From an uncultured Collinsella sp. (lineage in GTDB: Bacteria > Actinomycetota > Coriobacteriia > Coriobacteriales > Coriobacteriaceae), in NCBI GenBank assembly GCA_900544235.1, contig UQUL01000025.1, positions 1 through 28,661 of the forward strand: a DNA stretch of 28,661 bases. The letters are read 5' to 3'. The notes beneath the pieces were generated by a model. It was not told the origin of the DNA. It did no database searches and was given only the letters and a program-made list of their open reading frames with translations. The translations under genes were made by a program, and so were the position numbers. Below, in pieces: positions 14,121 to 22,681 of the stretch; within the stretch, counting starts at the first letter, position 1, and every line of letters begins with the position of its first letter.

Positions 14121-15035
14121 CTACCAGCTTTTCTCGATATCGCGGATGCGCTGATAGAGCCACTCGTTTTGCGGCGCCTGGATATCGTGTTTGGCTGCGA
14201 GGCGGCAGATGGTGCCCGCGAACTCGTCAACCTCGGTTTTGCGCCTTGTGATGCGGTCTTGAGCCATCGAGGGCATACCGGCGGGGTCGATTCCCTCGAT
14301 GAGATGCACCATCTGCGTCAGGTCTGCCTCGGTCAGCTTAACGCCCTCGGCGTTGGCGACCGCAAGCGTTTCGCGCATGGCGGAAACAAAGCAGCGACGC
14401 TGCTCGGAGCCGGGCTCCGTGGCGCTTCCGTAGGTCCCGCCGTAGGCCATGCAGGTCTGGTTGATGCCGTCGTTGAGCATGAGTTTGGCCCACATGCGGT
14501 GCGCAATGTCGCTCTCGACGGTATGGGCAATACCGCAGCGCGTGTAGAGCTCGTCAATTGCGGTGATGGTTGCGGGATCCGTACCGGCCGCCGCGCCAAA
14601 GCGGATTTCGCCAGTGTTGGTAAAGGTGAGCTCTCCGTTGAGGAACACGGCGTCCATGCCCTGGCAGATACCCAGGACGGTATGCTCCCAGCCAAAGCGC
14701 TCGGCAATCTTTTGCTCGCTCGTGATGCCGTTGCACAGCGAGGCGATGAGCGTGTTGGGTCCCACGACGCGCTCCATAGTCTTGAGTGCTTGGTCGAGAC
14801 CGGTGGTCTTGACCGTCAGGATGACCAGATCGGCAGGCGTTGCCTCGCTGGCGCGGACGGACGTGAGCTCGCAGGGTTCGCCGTTGATGGTGAGCGCGTC
14901 GTTCGCGTGACGCTCGAAACGAGCATCATCCATGACGTATTCGACGGCATCGTTGCCGAGGGTCTTGGCAATCATACTGCCGTAGAGCAGGCCCACGCCG
15001 CCCTTGCCGATAAAGGCGACCTTGTTGATCTGCAT
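14121..15035 (-). CDS. panE: 2-dehydropantoate 2-reductase (ApbA/PanE family)
   Basis: NADPH-dependent reduction of ketopantoate to pantoate in pantothenate/CoA synthesis. Protein of 304 residues. GKGGVGLLYG at residues 10-19 is the Rossmann glycine motif, LTVKTTGLDQAL carries the conserved lysine region, and ICNGI-like LCNGITSEQ and KLMLNDGINQTC match the helical domain with its catalytic Lys and Asn. The ATG at 15035 is chosen over one three codons earlier, which would overlap the GAGGAG binding site. panB, panC and panD are not near, and several family members act on other 2-keto acids, so the substrate is probable rather than proven. Confidence 0.87.
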   Translation of the reverse strand: MQINKVAFIGKGGVGLLYGSMIAKTLGNDAVEYVMDDARFERHANDALTINGEPCELTSVRASEATPADLVILTVKTTGLDQALKTMERVVGPNTLIASLCNGITSEQKIAERFGWEHTVLGICQGMDAVFLNGELTFTNTGEIRFGAAAGTDPATITAIDELYTRCGIAHTVESDIAHRMWAKLMLNDGINQTCMAYGGTYGSATEPGSEQRRCFVSAMRETLAVANAEGVKLTEADLTQMVHLIEGIDPAGMPSMAQDRITRRKTEVDEFAGTICRLAAKHDIQAPQNEWLYQRIRDIEKSW

Positions 15036-15052
15036 GTGAATCATCTCCTCAC

Positions 15053-15079
15053 AAAAAGGCGCCCGCGTGCGGGGCGCCT
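15053..15079 (-). terminator. Terminator upstream of the panE gene
   Basis: An 8-base stem AGGCGCCC / GGGCGCCT (15057-15064, 15072-15079) is followed by TTTTT on the minus strand. It closes the transcript of the 64-residue gene and sits 18 bases before the panE start, so panE must have its own start nearby or depend on readthrough. Confidence 0.8.
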
Positions 15080-15151
15080 GATGGATTGTATGCCGCTGGG
15101 GCATGAAGCGTGCACCGGAGGCTGAATTTAGAAGAACAAACGCATGGGAAC

Positions 15152-15346
15152 TTACGCTGCAGGGCAGACTGCAAAAACGCGTGCGGGGTATCCGACACCA
15201 TCGCGGACCTTAGGGAAGGTGCAGAAGATGACGGCGCCCGTGGCGGGAAGCTCGTCCAGATGGTCCATGACCTCGATCTGGTAACGGTCGACCGAGAGGA
15301 TGTATTGTTCGCCGGGGTAGGGGTGGGCGTCCTCACGCGTGGTCAC
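15152..15346 (-). CDS. Small protein of 64 residues, unknown function
   Basis: Not recognised. GTG start at 15346 with a near-perfect AAAGGAGG six bases before it, which is the main evidence that the frame is translated. The sequence is mixed polar and hydrophobic with likely beta strands (EQYILSVDRYQIEVMDHL, TGAVIFCTFPK), no signal peptide and no membrane segment. It ends CPAA. A terminator follows 73 bases later. It is divergent from the aldo/keto reductase gene. Confidence 0.65.
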   Translation of the reverse strand: MTTREDAHPYPGEQYILSVDRYQIEVMDHLDELPATGAVIFCTFPKVRDGVGYPARVFAVCPAA

Positions 15347-15509
15347 GCTCGCCTCCTTTCATCGGGCTTTTTGCTGATGTTAAAGCGGTGCCGTGACAGC
15401 TCGATTTCTGCTGCGTTACGATACGTTCTCGATTGCGATTCCACGATGTTTCGGCCGCGTGACCATTGTGTTTCGCCTTGCCGGGGCGCTGATGGCGAAG
15501 GGAGGGGCC

Positions 15510-16700
15510 GTGCAATACCGCGTTGACCCCAAAAGTGGTAACCGAATATCCGCTCTGGGTCTGGGCTGCATGAGATTTCCCGGTGCGCCGGGACGTCCGG
15601 ATGCGAAGACAGCCGATGCCATCATTTCCCGTGCGGTGGATCAGGGGATTAATTATCTGGATACTGCATATCTCTATCCCGGTAACGAGGCGTGCGTGGG
15701 TGCCTCACTTGAGCGCTTGGGGCTGCGCGACCGTGTGTTGCTGGCGACTAAGCTGCCGCACGCTTCGTGTGCTTGCGCAGAGGATTTTGACCGTTTCTTT
15801 GACGAACAACTGCGTCGGCTGCGAACCGACCATATCGACTATTACCTCATGCACAACATCACCTCGCCCGCCCAGTGGGAACGTGTAGTGGCGTTGGGCA
15901 TCGAGGACTGGATCGCGCGTCAAAAGGCGGCGGGGCGCATTCGTCAGATTGGTTTTTCGTATCACGGCAGCGCGGCGGATTTCTTGACGATGCTTGACGC
16001 ATATGACTGGGATTTTTGCCAGATACAGTACAACTATGCCGGCGAGCGTTACCAAGCGGGAACGGCAGGACTCATGGCGGCTGCGGAGCGCGGGCTCGCG
16101 GTGTTTGTGATGGAGCCGCTTTTGGGCGGGCGTCTGGCGGGCAAGCTGCCGCCGCGGGCCCGCGCTGTGCTCGAGAGCGCCCGTGATCCGCATTTGCGCA
16201 CCCCCGCCGCCTGGGGACTTTCGTGGGTGTGGAATCATCCCCAGGTGACGATGCTGCTATCGGGTATGACCGATACCGCGCAAGTGGATGAGAACGCGGC
16301 GTTGGCCGATCGGGCCCTGTCGGATTCGATGACAGCTACTCAGCTCGATGCCATCGCGCACGTGCTGACGGAGTTTGAAAAATCGAATCGCGTGCCCTGC
16401 ACGGGATGTGGCTATTGCATGCCGTGTCCTAAAGGCATCAATATCCCTGGATGTTTTGCCGCCTACAACGCAAGCTATGCGCACAGCTGGTTTACAGGTC
16501 TATCGCAGTACTTTACGGCGAGCGCGGTGCGCACAAGCGAGCCCAAGTTGGTGAGCAATTGCGTCAAATGCGGCAAATGCGCGCGGCACTGCCCACAGCA
16601 CATCGATATCCCCGGTCGCTTGGACGACGTACGCCGCCGTTTTCAGCCTGGCCCCGTGACGGCGGTGCTTAAGGCCTTCGGCAAAACGCGCTCCTCATGA
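15510..16700 (+). CDS. Aldo/keto reductase with C-terminal 2x[4Fe-4S] ferredoxin-like domain
   Basis: Protein of 396 residues. The N-terminal aldo/keto reductase barrel has Asp51 and Tyr56 in YLDTAYLYPGNE, Lys81 in LATKLPH and His in YLMHNI, so the catalytic tetrad is complete. The C-terminal about 100 residues carry two cysteine clusters, CTGCGYCMPCPKGINIP and CVKCGKCARHCPQHIDIP, typical of two 4Fe-4S centres. This fused family is common in anaerobes; the electron donor is presumably ferredoxin-linked, the substrate unknown. I chose GTG at 15510 because GGGAGG precedes it and the protein then starts xQYRVDPKSGNRIS, as relatives do. The ATG six codons earlier lacks a binding site. Confidence 0.93.
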   Translation: MQYRVDPKSGNRISALGLGCMRFPGAPGRPDAKTADAIISRAVDQGINYLDTAYLYPGNEACVGASLERLGLRDRVLLATKLPHASCACAEDFDRFFDEQLRRLRTDHIDYYLMHNITSPAQWERVVALGIEDWIARQKAAGRIRQIGFSYHGSAADFLTMLDAYDWDFCQIQYNYAGERYQAGTAGLMAAAERGLAVFVMEPLLGGRLAGKLPPRARAVLESARDPHLRTPAAWGLSWVWNHPQVTMLLSGMTDTAQVDENAALADRALSDSMTATQLDAIAHVLTEFEKSNRVPCTGCGYCMPCPKGINIPGCFAAYNASYAHSWFTGLSQYFTASAVRTSEPKLVSNCVKCGKCARHCPQHIDIPGRLDDVRRRFQPGPVTAVLKAFGKTRSS

Positions 16701-16702
16701 CC

Positions 16703-16785
16703 CTTTTATAACGTGCGGTGGAATAGTTCCTGTTTGCGGCAGAATAAGGCACCAACAGGAACTATTCCACCGCAACTGAAGGGGG
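16703..16785 (+). repeat. Hairpin repeat element, copy 1 (before the second Gfo/Idh/MocA gene)
   Basis: CTTTTATAAC (16703-16712) is followed by a perfect 21-base stem (16714-16734 with 16754-16774) around a 19-base loop, then AACTGAAGGGGG, which supplies the ribosome binding site of the gene at 16791. It is nearly the same as copy 2 at 17890-17973, including loop, upstream box and downstream G-run. Confidence 0.92.
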
Positions 16786-16790
16786 CTGTC

Positions 16791-17810
16791 GTGGGCCATC
16801 GGGATTCATGTGATGATTTGCGTGAGGTTTGTTGGGGCGTTTTGGGCGCTGGACACATTTCGTATCGATTTGCATCGTCGCTCAAGGAGGTGGACGGGGC
16901 ACGGATTGTGGCTGCCGCCGGTCGCACTCCTTTGCATGTTGAGGAGTTTTGCAGGGCGTTTTCGATTGATGCCGCGCACAGTTATGCCACGGCTGACGAT
17001 AACGGCGATGCGGCTTATGATGCGCTGATTGCCGACCCCGATGTCGACGCAATCTACTTGGCTCTTCCACATGGCATGCATGCGCATTGGGTCTGTCGGG
17101 CACTGCGCGCGGGAAAGGCCGTACTGTGCGAAAAGCCGGCCGTTTTGAATGAAGAAGAGGCCCGTGCGATCGCCTCTGTTTCCCGTGAGTGCGGCGTGCC
17201 GTTTATGGAGGCGATGAAAAATCGGTTTTGTCCGATGCGTACTCGCGTGAAGGGCTTGCTTGCGTCGGGCGAGCTCGGCCGTATCGTTTCGATCGAAAGC
17301 GTGCAAAAACTCGATTATGGTGAGCCCCCTTCGAGTTATCTGCTCGATCCGTTGCAGGGCGGCTGTCTATATGACATGGGCTGCTATGCGGTCGGGTGGT
17401 TTGAGGATCTGCTTGCGGGCGCTTGCGATGTTTCGTCTCGTGAAGTTCGCTGGCGTGACGTATCGGGCGGCCGCGTGGATTGGGCCGATGAGATCCATAT
17501 GAGTGTCGGCGGTATACCCATTCGTATGGTGTGCGACGGCAAAGCAGCATATGAAAGCCGCTTAACGATTGCCTGCGAGTGGGGCTCGTTGGAAATCGAG
17601 CGCCTCCATCGCCCCGAGCTCGCCCATGTGAAGTACTCCGACGGACGAATGCTCGAAATAAATGCCCCGTTTGAGGTCGATGATTTCTACGGCGAAATCC
17701 AGCATGCGACCCAGCTCATCCGGTCGGGGAAACTCGAGAGTCCCGTCATGCCCCTTGCCGCCACACAGCGCTGCGCGCGCATTATCGATGCAATCCGTCT
17801 AGCCCTCTAG
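16791..17810 (+). CDS. Gfo/Idh/MocA-family oxidoreductase (trans-dihydrodiol dehydrogenase-like)
   Basis: Protein of 339 residues. Rossmann motif GVLGAGHISYRFASSL near residue 16, EKPA near residue 115 with the catalytic Lys, and YDMGCYAVGWFEDL in the C-terminal domain. NAD(P)-dependent oxidoreductase of sugars or related polyols; substrate unknown. I set a GTG start at 16791 with AAGGGGG five bases before. The longer frame would translate the hairpin repeat and has no binding site of its own. The gene is followed by a second copy of the same hairpin element and then nfo. Confidence 0.9.
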   Translation: MGHRDSCDDLREVCWGVLGAGHISYRFASSLKEVDGARIVAAAGRTPLHVEEFCRAFSIDAAHSYATADDNGDAAYDALIADPDVDAIYLALPHGMHAHWVCRALRAGKAVLCEKPAVLNEEEARAIASVSRECGVPFMEAMKNRFCPMRTRVKGLLASGELGRIVSIESVQKLDYGEPPSSYLLDPLQGGCLYDMGCYAVGWFEDLLAGACDVSSREVRWRDVSGGRVDWADEIHMSVGGIPIRMVCDGKAAYESRLTIACEWGSLEIERLHRPELAHVKYSDGRMLEINAPFEVDDFYGEIQHATQLIRSGKLESPVMPLAATQRCARIIDAIRLAL

Positions 17811-17889
17811 GGCTTGGCGCTGACGCGTAGGGGATCATGACGCCGGCGTCCGTGGCCGTAGTGCTTGGTGGCCCGCATCTCTGATGCCT

Positions 17890-17973
17890 CTTTTATAACT
17901 TGCGGCGGAATAGTTCCCGTTTGCGGCAGAATAGGGGCCAAACAGGAACTATTTCACCGCAACTGATGAGGGG
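17890..17973 (+). repeat. Hairpin repeat element, copy 2 (before nfo)
   Basis: CTTTTATAAC (17890-17899) then a 21-base stem (17901-17921 with 17941-17961; two mismatches, one G-U) around a 19-base loop, then AACTGATGAGGGGGA, again feeding the ribosome binding site of the next gene. The arm sequences match copy 1 at most positions, so this is a dispersed repeat and not chance pairing. Confidence 0.92.
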
Positions 17974-17982
17974 GAGCTGGGG

Positions 17983-18849
17983 ATGCTGACGATCGGGTGC
18001 CATCTTTCGACGACGAAGGGCTATCGGGCGATGGGGAAGACGGCGCTGTCTATTGGCGCCAATACCTTTGCATTCTTTACGCGCAACCCGCGCGGCGGCA
18101 AGGCGAAAGACCTTGACATGGATGACGTGGCGGCCCTGCGCGAGCTTATGGAGCAAAACGACTTTGGCCCGCTCGTGGCTCATGCCCCGTATACCTACAA
18201 CCCCTGCTCGGCCAAAGAGCGGGCGCGCGAGTTTGCCCTGGAAGCCATGGCGGAGGACCTGCGGCGCATGGAAGCGCTGCCCGGCAACTACTACAACTTC
18301 CATCCCGGCGCGCATGTGGGGCAGGGCTCCGACGCCGGCATTCAGATGATCGTCGACACCCTGTGCCAGGTCATGTTTGAGGGCCAGCAGACGACGGTGC
18401 TGCTCGAGACCATGGCCGGCAAGGGCACCGAGGTGGGCCGCAGTTTTGAGGAACTGGCGCTCATCATCGAGGGCGTTGCCGACAAGCGCCCCGAGCTGTC
18501 GGCCAAGTTGGGCGTTTGCCTGGACACCTGCCATGTGAATGACGCCGGCTATGACATCGTCCACGATCTTGACGGTGTGCTCGACGAGTTCGATCGTGTG
18601 GTGGGTATCGAGCGCCTGCGCGCCGTGCATATCAATGACTCCAAGAATCCCTGCGGCGCCCATAAAGATCGCCACGAGTGCATCGGCAAGGGCTACCTGG
18701 GTAGTGAAGAGTTTGGCGGCGGTATGCAGGTTATGCAGAATATTGTATCGAATGGCCGCTTGCGCGCATTGCCATTCATTCTGGAGACACCGAACGAACT
18801 TGCAGGTTATGCGGCTGAAATCAAACTGTTAAGGTCGTTGCAGCAGTAA
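17983..18849 (+). CDS. nfo: Endonuclease IV (AP endonuclease)
   Basis: Cuts DNA 5' to abasic sites in base-excision repair, with three active-site zinc ions. It has 288 residues, near the usual 285. All metal-ligand segments are visible in order: VAHAPYTYN, YNFHPGAH, LLETMAGKGTE, CLDTCHVNDAG, AVHINDSK, HKDRHECIGKG and FILETPNE. ATG at 17983 is preceded by GAGGGGGAG. It lies downstream of the hairpin element, as does its left neighbour, but the two gene products have no obvious link. Confidence 0.96.
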   Translation: MLTIGCHLSTTKGYRAMGKTALSIGANTFAFFTRNPRGGKAKDLDMDDVAALRELMEQNDFGPLVAHAPYTYNPCSAKERAREFALEAMAEDLRRMEALPGNYYNFHPGAHVGQGSDAGIQMIVDTLCQVMFEGQQTTVLLETMAGKGTEVGRSFEELALIIEGVADKRPELSAKLGVCLDTCHVNDAGYDIVHDLDGVLDEFDRVVGIERLRAVHINDSKNPCGAHKDRHECIGKGYLGSEEFGGGMQVMQNIVSNGRLRALPFILETPNELAGYAAEIKLLRSLQQ

Positions 18850-18910
18850 TGGCTGCGATAAAGTGGAGTGTTCCATGCACGTTATAGGTTTGTTTCAATC
18901 AGTTTTCTAA

Positions 18911-18939
18911 TTGCAGATTCTTCCAAGCGGGTGCATAAT
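18911..18939 (+). promoter_or_regulatory. Promoter of the amino acid ABC transporter operon
   Basis: TTGCAG (18911-18916), 17 bases, CATAAT (18934-18939), located 58 bases before the substrate-binding protein start and after the nfo stop. Confidence 0.7.
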
Positions 18940-18996
18940 AACCATCAGTTTTTGCAGACCTCTGAATCACGTGGGGTCATTGGAAGGAGACTGATT

Positions 18997-19857
18997 ATGA
19001 AGCTGAAGAAGCTTGGCGCATTTGCCGCCACGGGTGCTATGGCGCTCGCCCTTGCTCTGGCGGGCTGTGGTTCGTCCAACGCCACATCTGGTTCTGATGC
19101 CGGTTCCAGCAGCTCTGACGACGCTAAGGTCGAGAAGGTTGACGGCTCCAAGGAGTACGCGCTCGTCAAGGACGGTACGCTGACCGTCGGCACCTCTGCC
19201 GAGTACGCGCCGTTTGAGTACAAGGATGACAACGGCGATTATCAGGGCTTTGACCTTGAACTCATCAAGGCTGTCGGCGACAAGCTGGGCCTGGATGTCG
19301 AGTATGTCAACAATGACTTTGACACGCTCGTCCCCGGCGTTGCTTCGGGCGCCAAGTATGACGTCGCCATCGCGGCTATCACCGACACGCCCGAGCGTGA
19401 GAAGGAAGTCACTTTCTCCGATTCCTACTATATGGACGATCAGGCTATCGTGACCAAGGTCGATAACACCGACATCACGGCCGACAACTACAGCGAGAAG
19501 CTCAACAACGCCGACGCTACCATCATCGTCCAGTCTGGCTCGACCGCCGAGGCCTTTGCCCAGGAGAACTTCCCCAAGGCCAAGATCGTCCCCTACAAGG
19601 ACGCCACCGAGTGCTTCAGCGCCCTGCAGTCCGATAAGGGCGACGCCGTAGTCACCAACCGCTCCGTTGCCAGCCAGCTGACCGCCGAGCAGTTCAACAC
19701 CTGCCATACGGTTAAGCAGGTCAGCACCGGCGAGGAGTATGCCATCGCCATCAACCAGGGCAACACCAAGCTCAAGGACGACATCAACCAGGCCATCAAG
19801 GACCTGACCGACGACGGTACCGTTGACGCCCTCATGGCTAAGTACAACATCAAGTAA
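18997..19857 (+). CDS. Polar amino acid ABC transporter, substrate-binding lipoprotein
   Basis: Protein of 286 residues. Lipoprotein signal peptide with lipobox LAGC (Cys24) after a Lys-rich start and hydrophobic core, then a Ser/Asp-rich linker to about residue 50. The mature domain is a family 3 solute-binding protein: GTLTVGTSAEYAPFEYKDDNGDYQGFDLELIKAVGDKLG, then DVAIAAITDTPERE and TVDALMAKYN. These bind polar amino acids such as glutamine, arginine or cystine; specificity cannot be assigned. GGAAGGAG precedes the ATG, and the longer frame to the left is non-coding. It is first in an operon with the permease and ATPase. Confidence 0.95.
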   Translation: MKLKKLGAFAATGAMALALALAGCGSSNATSGSDAGSSSSDDAKVEKVDGSKEYALVKDGTLTVGTSAEYAPFEYKDDNGDYQGFDLELIKAVGDKLGLDVEYVNNDFDTLVPGVASGAKYDVAIAAITDTPEREKEVTFSDSYYMDDQAIVTKVDNTDITADNYSEKLNNADATIIVQSGSTAEAFAQENFPKAKIVPYKDATECFSALQSDKGDAVVTNRSVASQLTAEQFNTCHTVKQVSTGEEYAIAINQGNTKLKDDINQAIKDLTDDGTVDALMAKYNIK

Positions 19858-19879
19858 AATAGCTACTTGATTGCGCGCG

Positions 19880-19909
19880 GGCCCTTTCCGTTTTGCGGAG
19901 AGGGCCTTT
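19880..19909 (+). terminator. Partial terminator between binding-protein and permease genes
   Basis: An 11-base stem (19880-19890 with 19896-19906, one G-U) with a five-base loop is followed by only three T. It probably allows partial readthrough, giving more binding protein than permease. Confidence 0.7.
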
Positions 19910-19974
19910 GCGCTTCTCTTGACGGAGAGCGTTTCCGTCTCGTTTTGCCGGCAACTTCTACGATAGGAACCACC

Positions 19975-21336
19975 TTGTCTCGACTGAACAAAGGGGCCGC
20001 AGAGCAGCGTTTTCCACTGCCTGCCTTGCTCCAAAAGCTAGCCTGCGTCATGGCCGTGGCGCTCGCGCTGGTGTGCGCGGGGGCATATGCGCCCACGACC
20101 GCCCAGGCGCTTGAGACCGCAAAGATTACCGCCCGACCCAACACCGGTTCGGGTAGCGCTGTGGTCGGCGGCACCGAGACGCGTATTACCTGGGAAGTTC
20201 AGGCCGATGCCGACGAGGAGCTGAGCGGTCTTTCGCTGACGTTTGTCGACGGCACGACGTTTGGCACCGATGACACGCGATTGACGATGCTCTCGGGCGA
20301 GGACCTCATGGATCGTACGCCCATGAAACCCACGTGCACGGCTGATGGCCAGACGCTCAAGATCGGCTTTGGCGAGACGGCGCCTGCCGGCGGCTTTTTC
20401 CGTGTCGAGGTTTACGGCGTGACGTTTCCCGTCGAGGGCGGCGACGAGGCCTTTAGCGGAACCTACACCTTGGCTGACGGCTCGACCAAGAAGATCTCCA
20501 AGATTCCCTCGGTGGACATTAAAGGCGTCACGGCTTTTGATAACTTCTTGGCCGACCTTAAAGAGCAGCCGTGGGTCGAGGCTTGGAACTCCAATATGTT
20601 CCTCCGCCTGTTCTTGAACCCGGTCATTTTGGTCCAGAGCCTGCCGATCGTCTTTAAGGGCTTCCTTATGTCGCTCTCGATCGTGCTCGTGGCATTTCCG
20701 TTGGCTATTCCCTTTGGCTTTGCGCTGTCGCTCATGCGCATTTCCAAGTCGCGCATCCTTCGTTGTCTTGCCGGCATCTATGTGAATATCATCCGCGGCA
20801 CGCCGGCGTTCTTACAGATTTACATTGCGTTCTTTGGCTTGCCGCTGGCCGGTGTCAAAGTGGACGACTATGTGCTGGGCGTTATCGTCATGGCCATGAA
20901 CTCGTCTGCGTACCTGTGCGAGATCTTCCGTGCCGGTATTCAGTCGATCCCCAAGGGCCAAAACGAGGCTGCTCGCTCCCTGGGCATGAATGCCTTCCAG
21001 ACGCTGCTCTACGTTATGATTCCGCAGACGTTCCGCAATGTCCTGCCTACGCTGACCAGCGAGTTTATCCTGCTTTACAAGGATACGTCGCTGCTCGCCG
21101 CCGTTGGCGTGGTCGAGATCGTCATGAACGCCCGCACCATCGTGGCCACGACGGGCTCCATCACGCCGTATGTGGTTGCCGCCCTGTTCTATCTGGTCAT
21201 TACCCTGCCGCTTGCTCGCTTGGTGAGCGGTCTTGAGGCGAAGCTGCTGGGTACGGCCGAGACCAAGAAGAAGCGTCCCGCCAAGAGCGCCGGACAGGTT
21301 GTCGCGACGCCCGCCGATCATATCGCCGGTCTGTAA
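19975..21336 (+). CDS. Amino acid ABC transporter permease with fused extracytoplasmic domain
   Basis: Protein of 453 residues, about twice a normal HisM/GlnP permease. Order: signal-like hydrophobic segment (22-39, ending APTTAQA), an extracytoplasmic beta-rich domain of about 145 residues (46-190), then the permease domain with membrane segments from about residue 210. The ATPase-contact EAA loop is EAARSLGMNAFQTLLYVMIPQ at 331 onward, and the domain includes NIIRGTPAFLQIYIAFFGLP. A TTG start at 19975 with AGGA six bases upstream puts the signal segment in the right place; an ATG at 19867 has no binding site and reads through the hairpin. The basic tail KKKRPAKS is cytoplasmic. It pairs with the binding protein and ATPase either side. 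Confidence 0.9.
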   Translation: MSRLNKGAAEQRFPLPALLQKLACVMAVALALVCAGAYAPTTAQALETAKITARPNTGSGSAVVGGTETRITWEVQADADEELSGLSLTFVDGTTFGTDDTRLTMLSGEDLMDRTPMKPTCTADGQTLKIGFGETAPAGGFFRVEVYGVTFPVEGGDEAFSGTYTLADGSTKKISKIPSVDIKGVTAFDNFLADLKEQPWVEAWNSNMFLRLFLNPVILVQSLPIVFKGFLMSLSIVLVAFPLAIPFGFALSLMRISKSRILRCLAGIYVNIIRGTPAFLQIYIAFFGLPLAGVKVDDYVLGVIVMAMNSSAYLCEIFRAGIQSIPKGQNEAARSLGMNAFQTLLYVMIPQTFRNVLPTLTSEFILLYKDTSLLAAVGVVEIVMNARTIVATTGSITPYVVAALFYLVITLPLARLVSGLEAKLLGTAETKKKRPAKSAGQVVATPADHIAGL

Positions 21337-21348
21337 GGAGGTCCTGTC

Positions 21349-22098
<750 letters not shown>

Positions 22099-22123
22099 CC
22101 GCTTTATATGACTGACATAGCAG

Positions 22124-22159
22124 AAAACGGGAGCCGGATGTGATCCGGCTCCCGTTTTT
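22124..22159 (+). terminator. Terminator of the ABC transporter operon, probably bidirectional
   Basis: A perfect 16-base stem (22124-22139 with 22143-22158) with loop GTG begins with AAAA and ends with TTTTT. It therefore can work for the transporter on the plus strand and for the flavodoxin gene on the minus strand. Confidence 0.95.
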
Positions 22160-22215
22160 GTTGGGACGCGAATGTGTTTTGGTGCAGAGCGCGTTACGGG
22201 CGGAGCTCATTGCCG

Positions 22216-22635
22216 CTAGGCGAGCTCGGCTCCAAGGGCGCGGCAGGCCGCCTCGCCCTCATCGTCGGGGGCGTCGTAGCAAATGACGGAATCGACGACG
22301 TTGACACCTGCCTCATCGGCGTCCGCCTTCCAGTTTTCCATCCATTCGCCTTCGGCCCACGAATAAGAGCCAAAGAGGACGACCTTCTTGTCACCGAGGG
22401 TTTCCTTGACTTCGTCCCACATCGGCTGGAACTCATCGTACTCGAGCTCCTCGGAGCCCATGGCGGGGCAGCCGAAGGCGAAGGCGTCATAGCCGGCGGC
22501 CTTGTCGGCAGGGAAGTCGGCGCAGGAGATGACCTCTGCCTCGGCGCCGACTGACGCCGCGCCTTCGGCAACGAAGTTTGCCATGGCTTCGGTGTTGCCT
22601 GTGCCGCTCCAGTAGACGACTGCGATCTTGCTCAT
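22216..22635 (-). CDS. Flavodoxin
   Basis: FMN electron carrier of 139 residues, the short-chain type. The FMN phosphate loop is WSGTGNTEAM at 9-18. CPAMGSEELEYDEF and GSYSWAEGEWMENW hold the isoalloxazine-contacting loops, with Trp and Tyr in the expected places. AAAGGA stands five bases before the ATG at 22635. It lies 46 bases downstream of the DUF3793 gene and is almost certainly co-transcribed with it. Flavodoxins commonly replace ferredoxin when iron is short, which fits the candidate iron-regulator box at the operon promoter. Confidence 0.94.
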   Translation of the reverse strand: MSKIAVVYWSGTGNTEAMANFVAEGAASVGAEAEVISCADFPADKAAGYDAFAFGCPAMGSEELEYDEFQPMWDEVKETLGDKKVVLFGSYSWAEGEWMENWKADADEAGVNVVDSVICYDAPDDEGEAACRALGAELA

Positions 22636-22681
22636 GTTGAGTCCTTTCGCTTGTGCGGCGTGCGGCCGCGGTTTGTATGCT

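Noticed and set aside
14115..15125. Long plus-strand frame opposite panE
   Set aside because: Shadow of a clear ketopantoate reductase gene and lacks a start signal.
17893..18675. Minus-strand frame opposite nfo that ends in the hairpin repeat
   Set aside because: Antisense shadow; the similarity of its N-terminus to another minus frame at 16706 comes only from the shared repeat.
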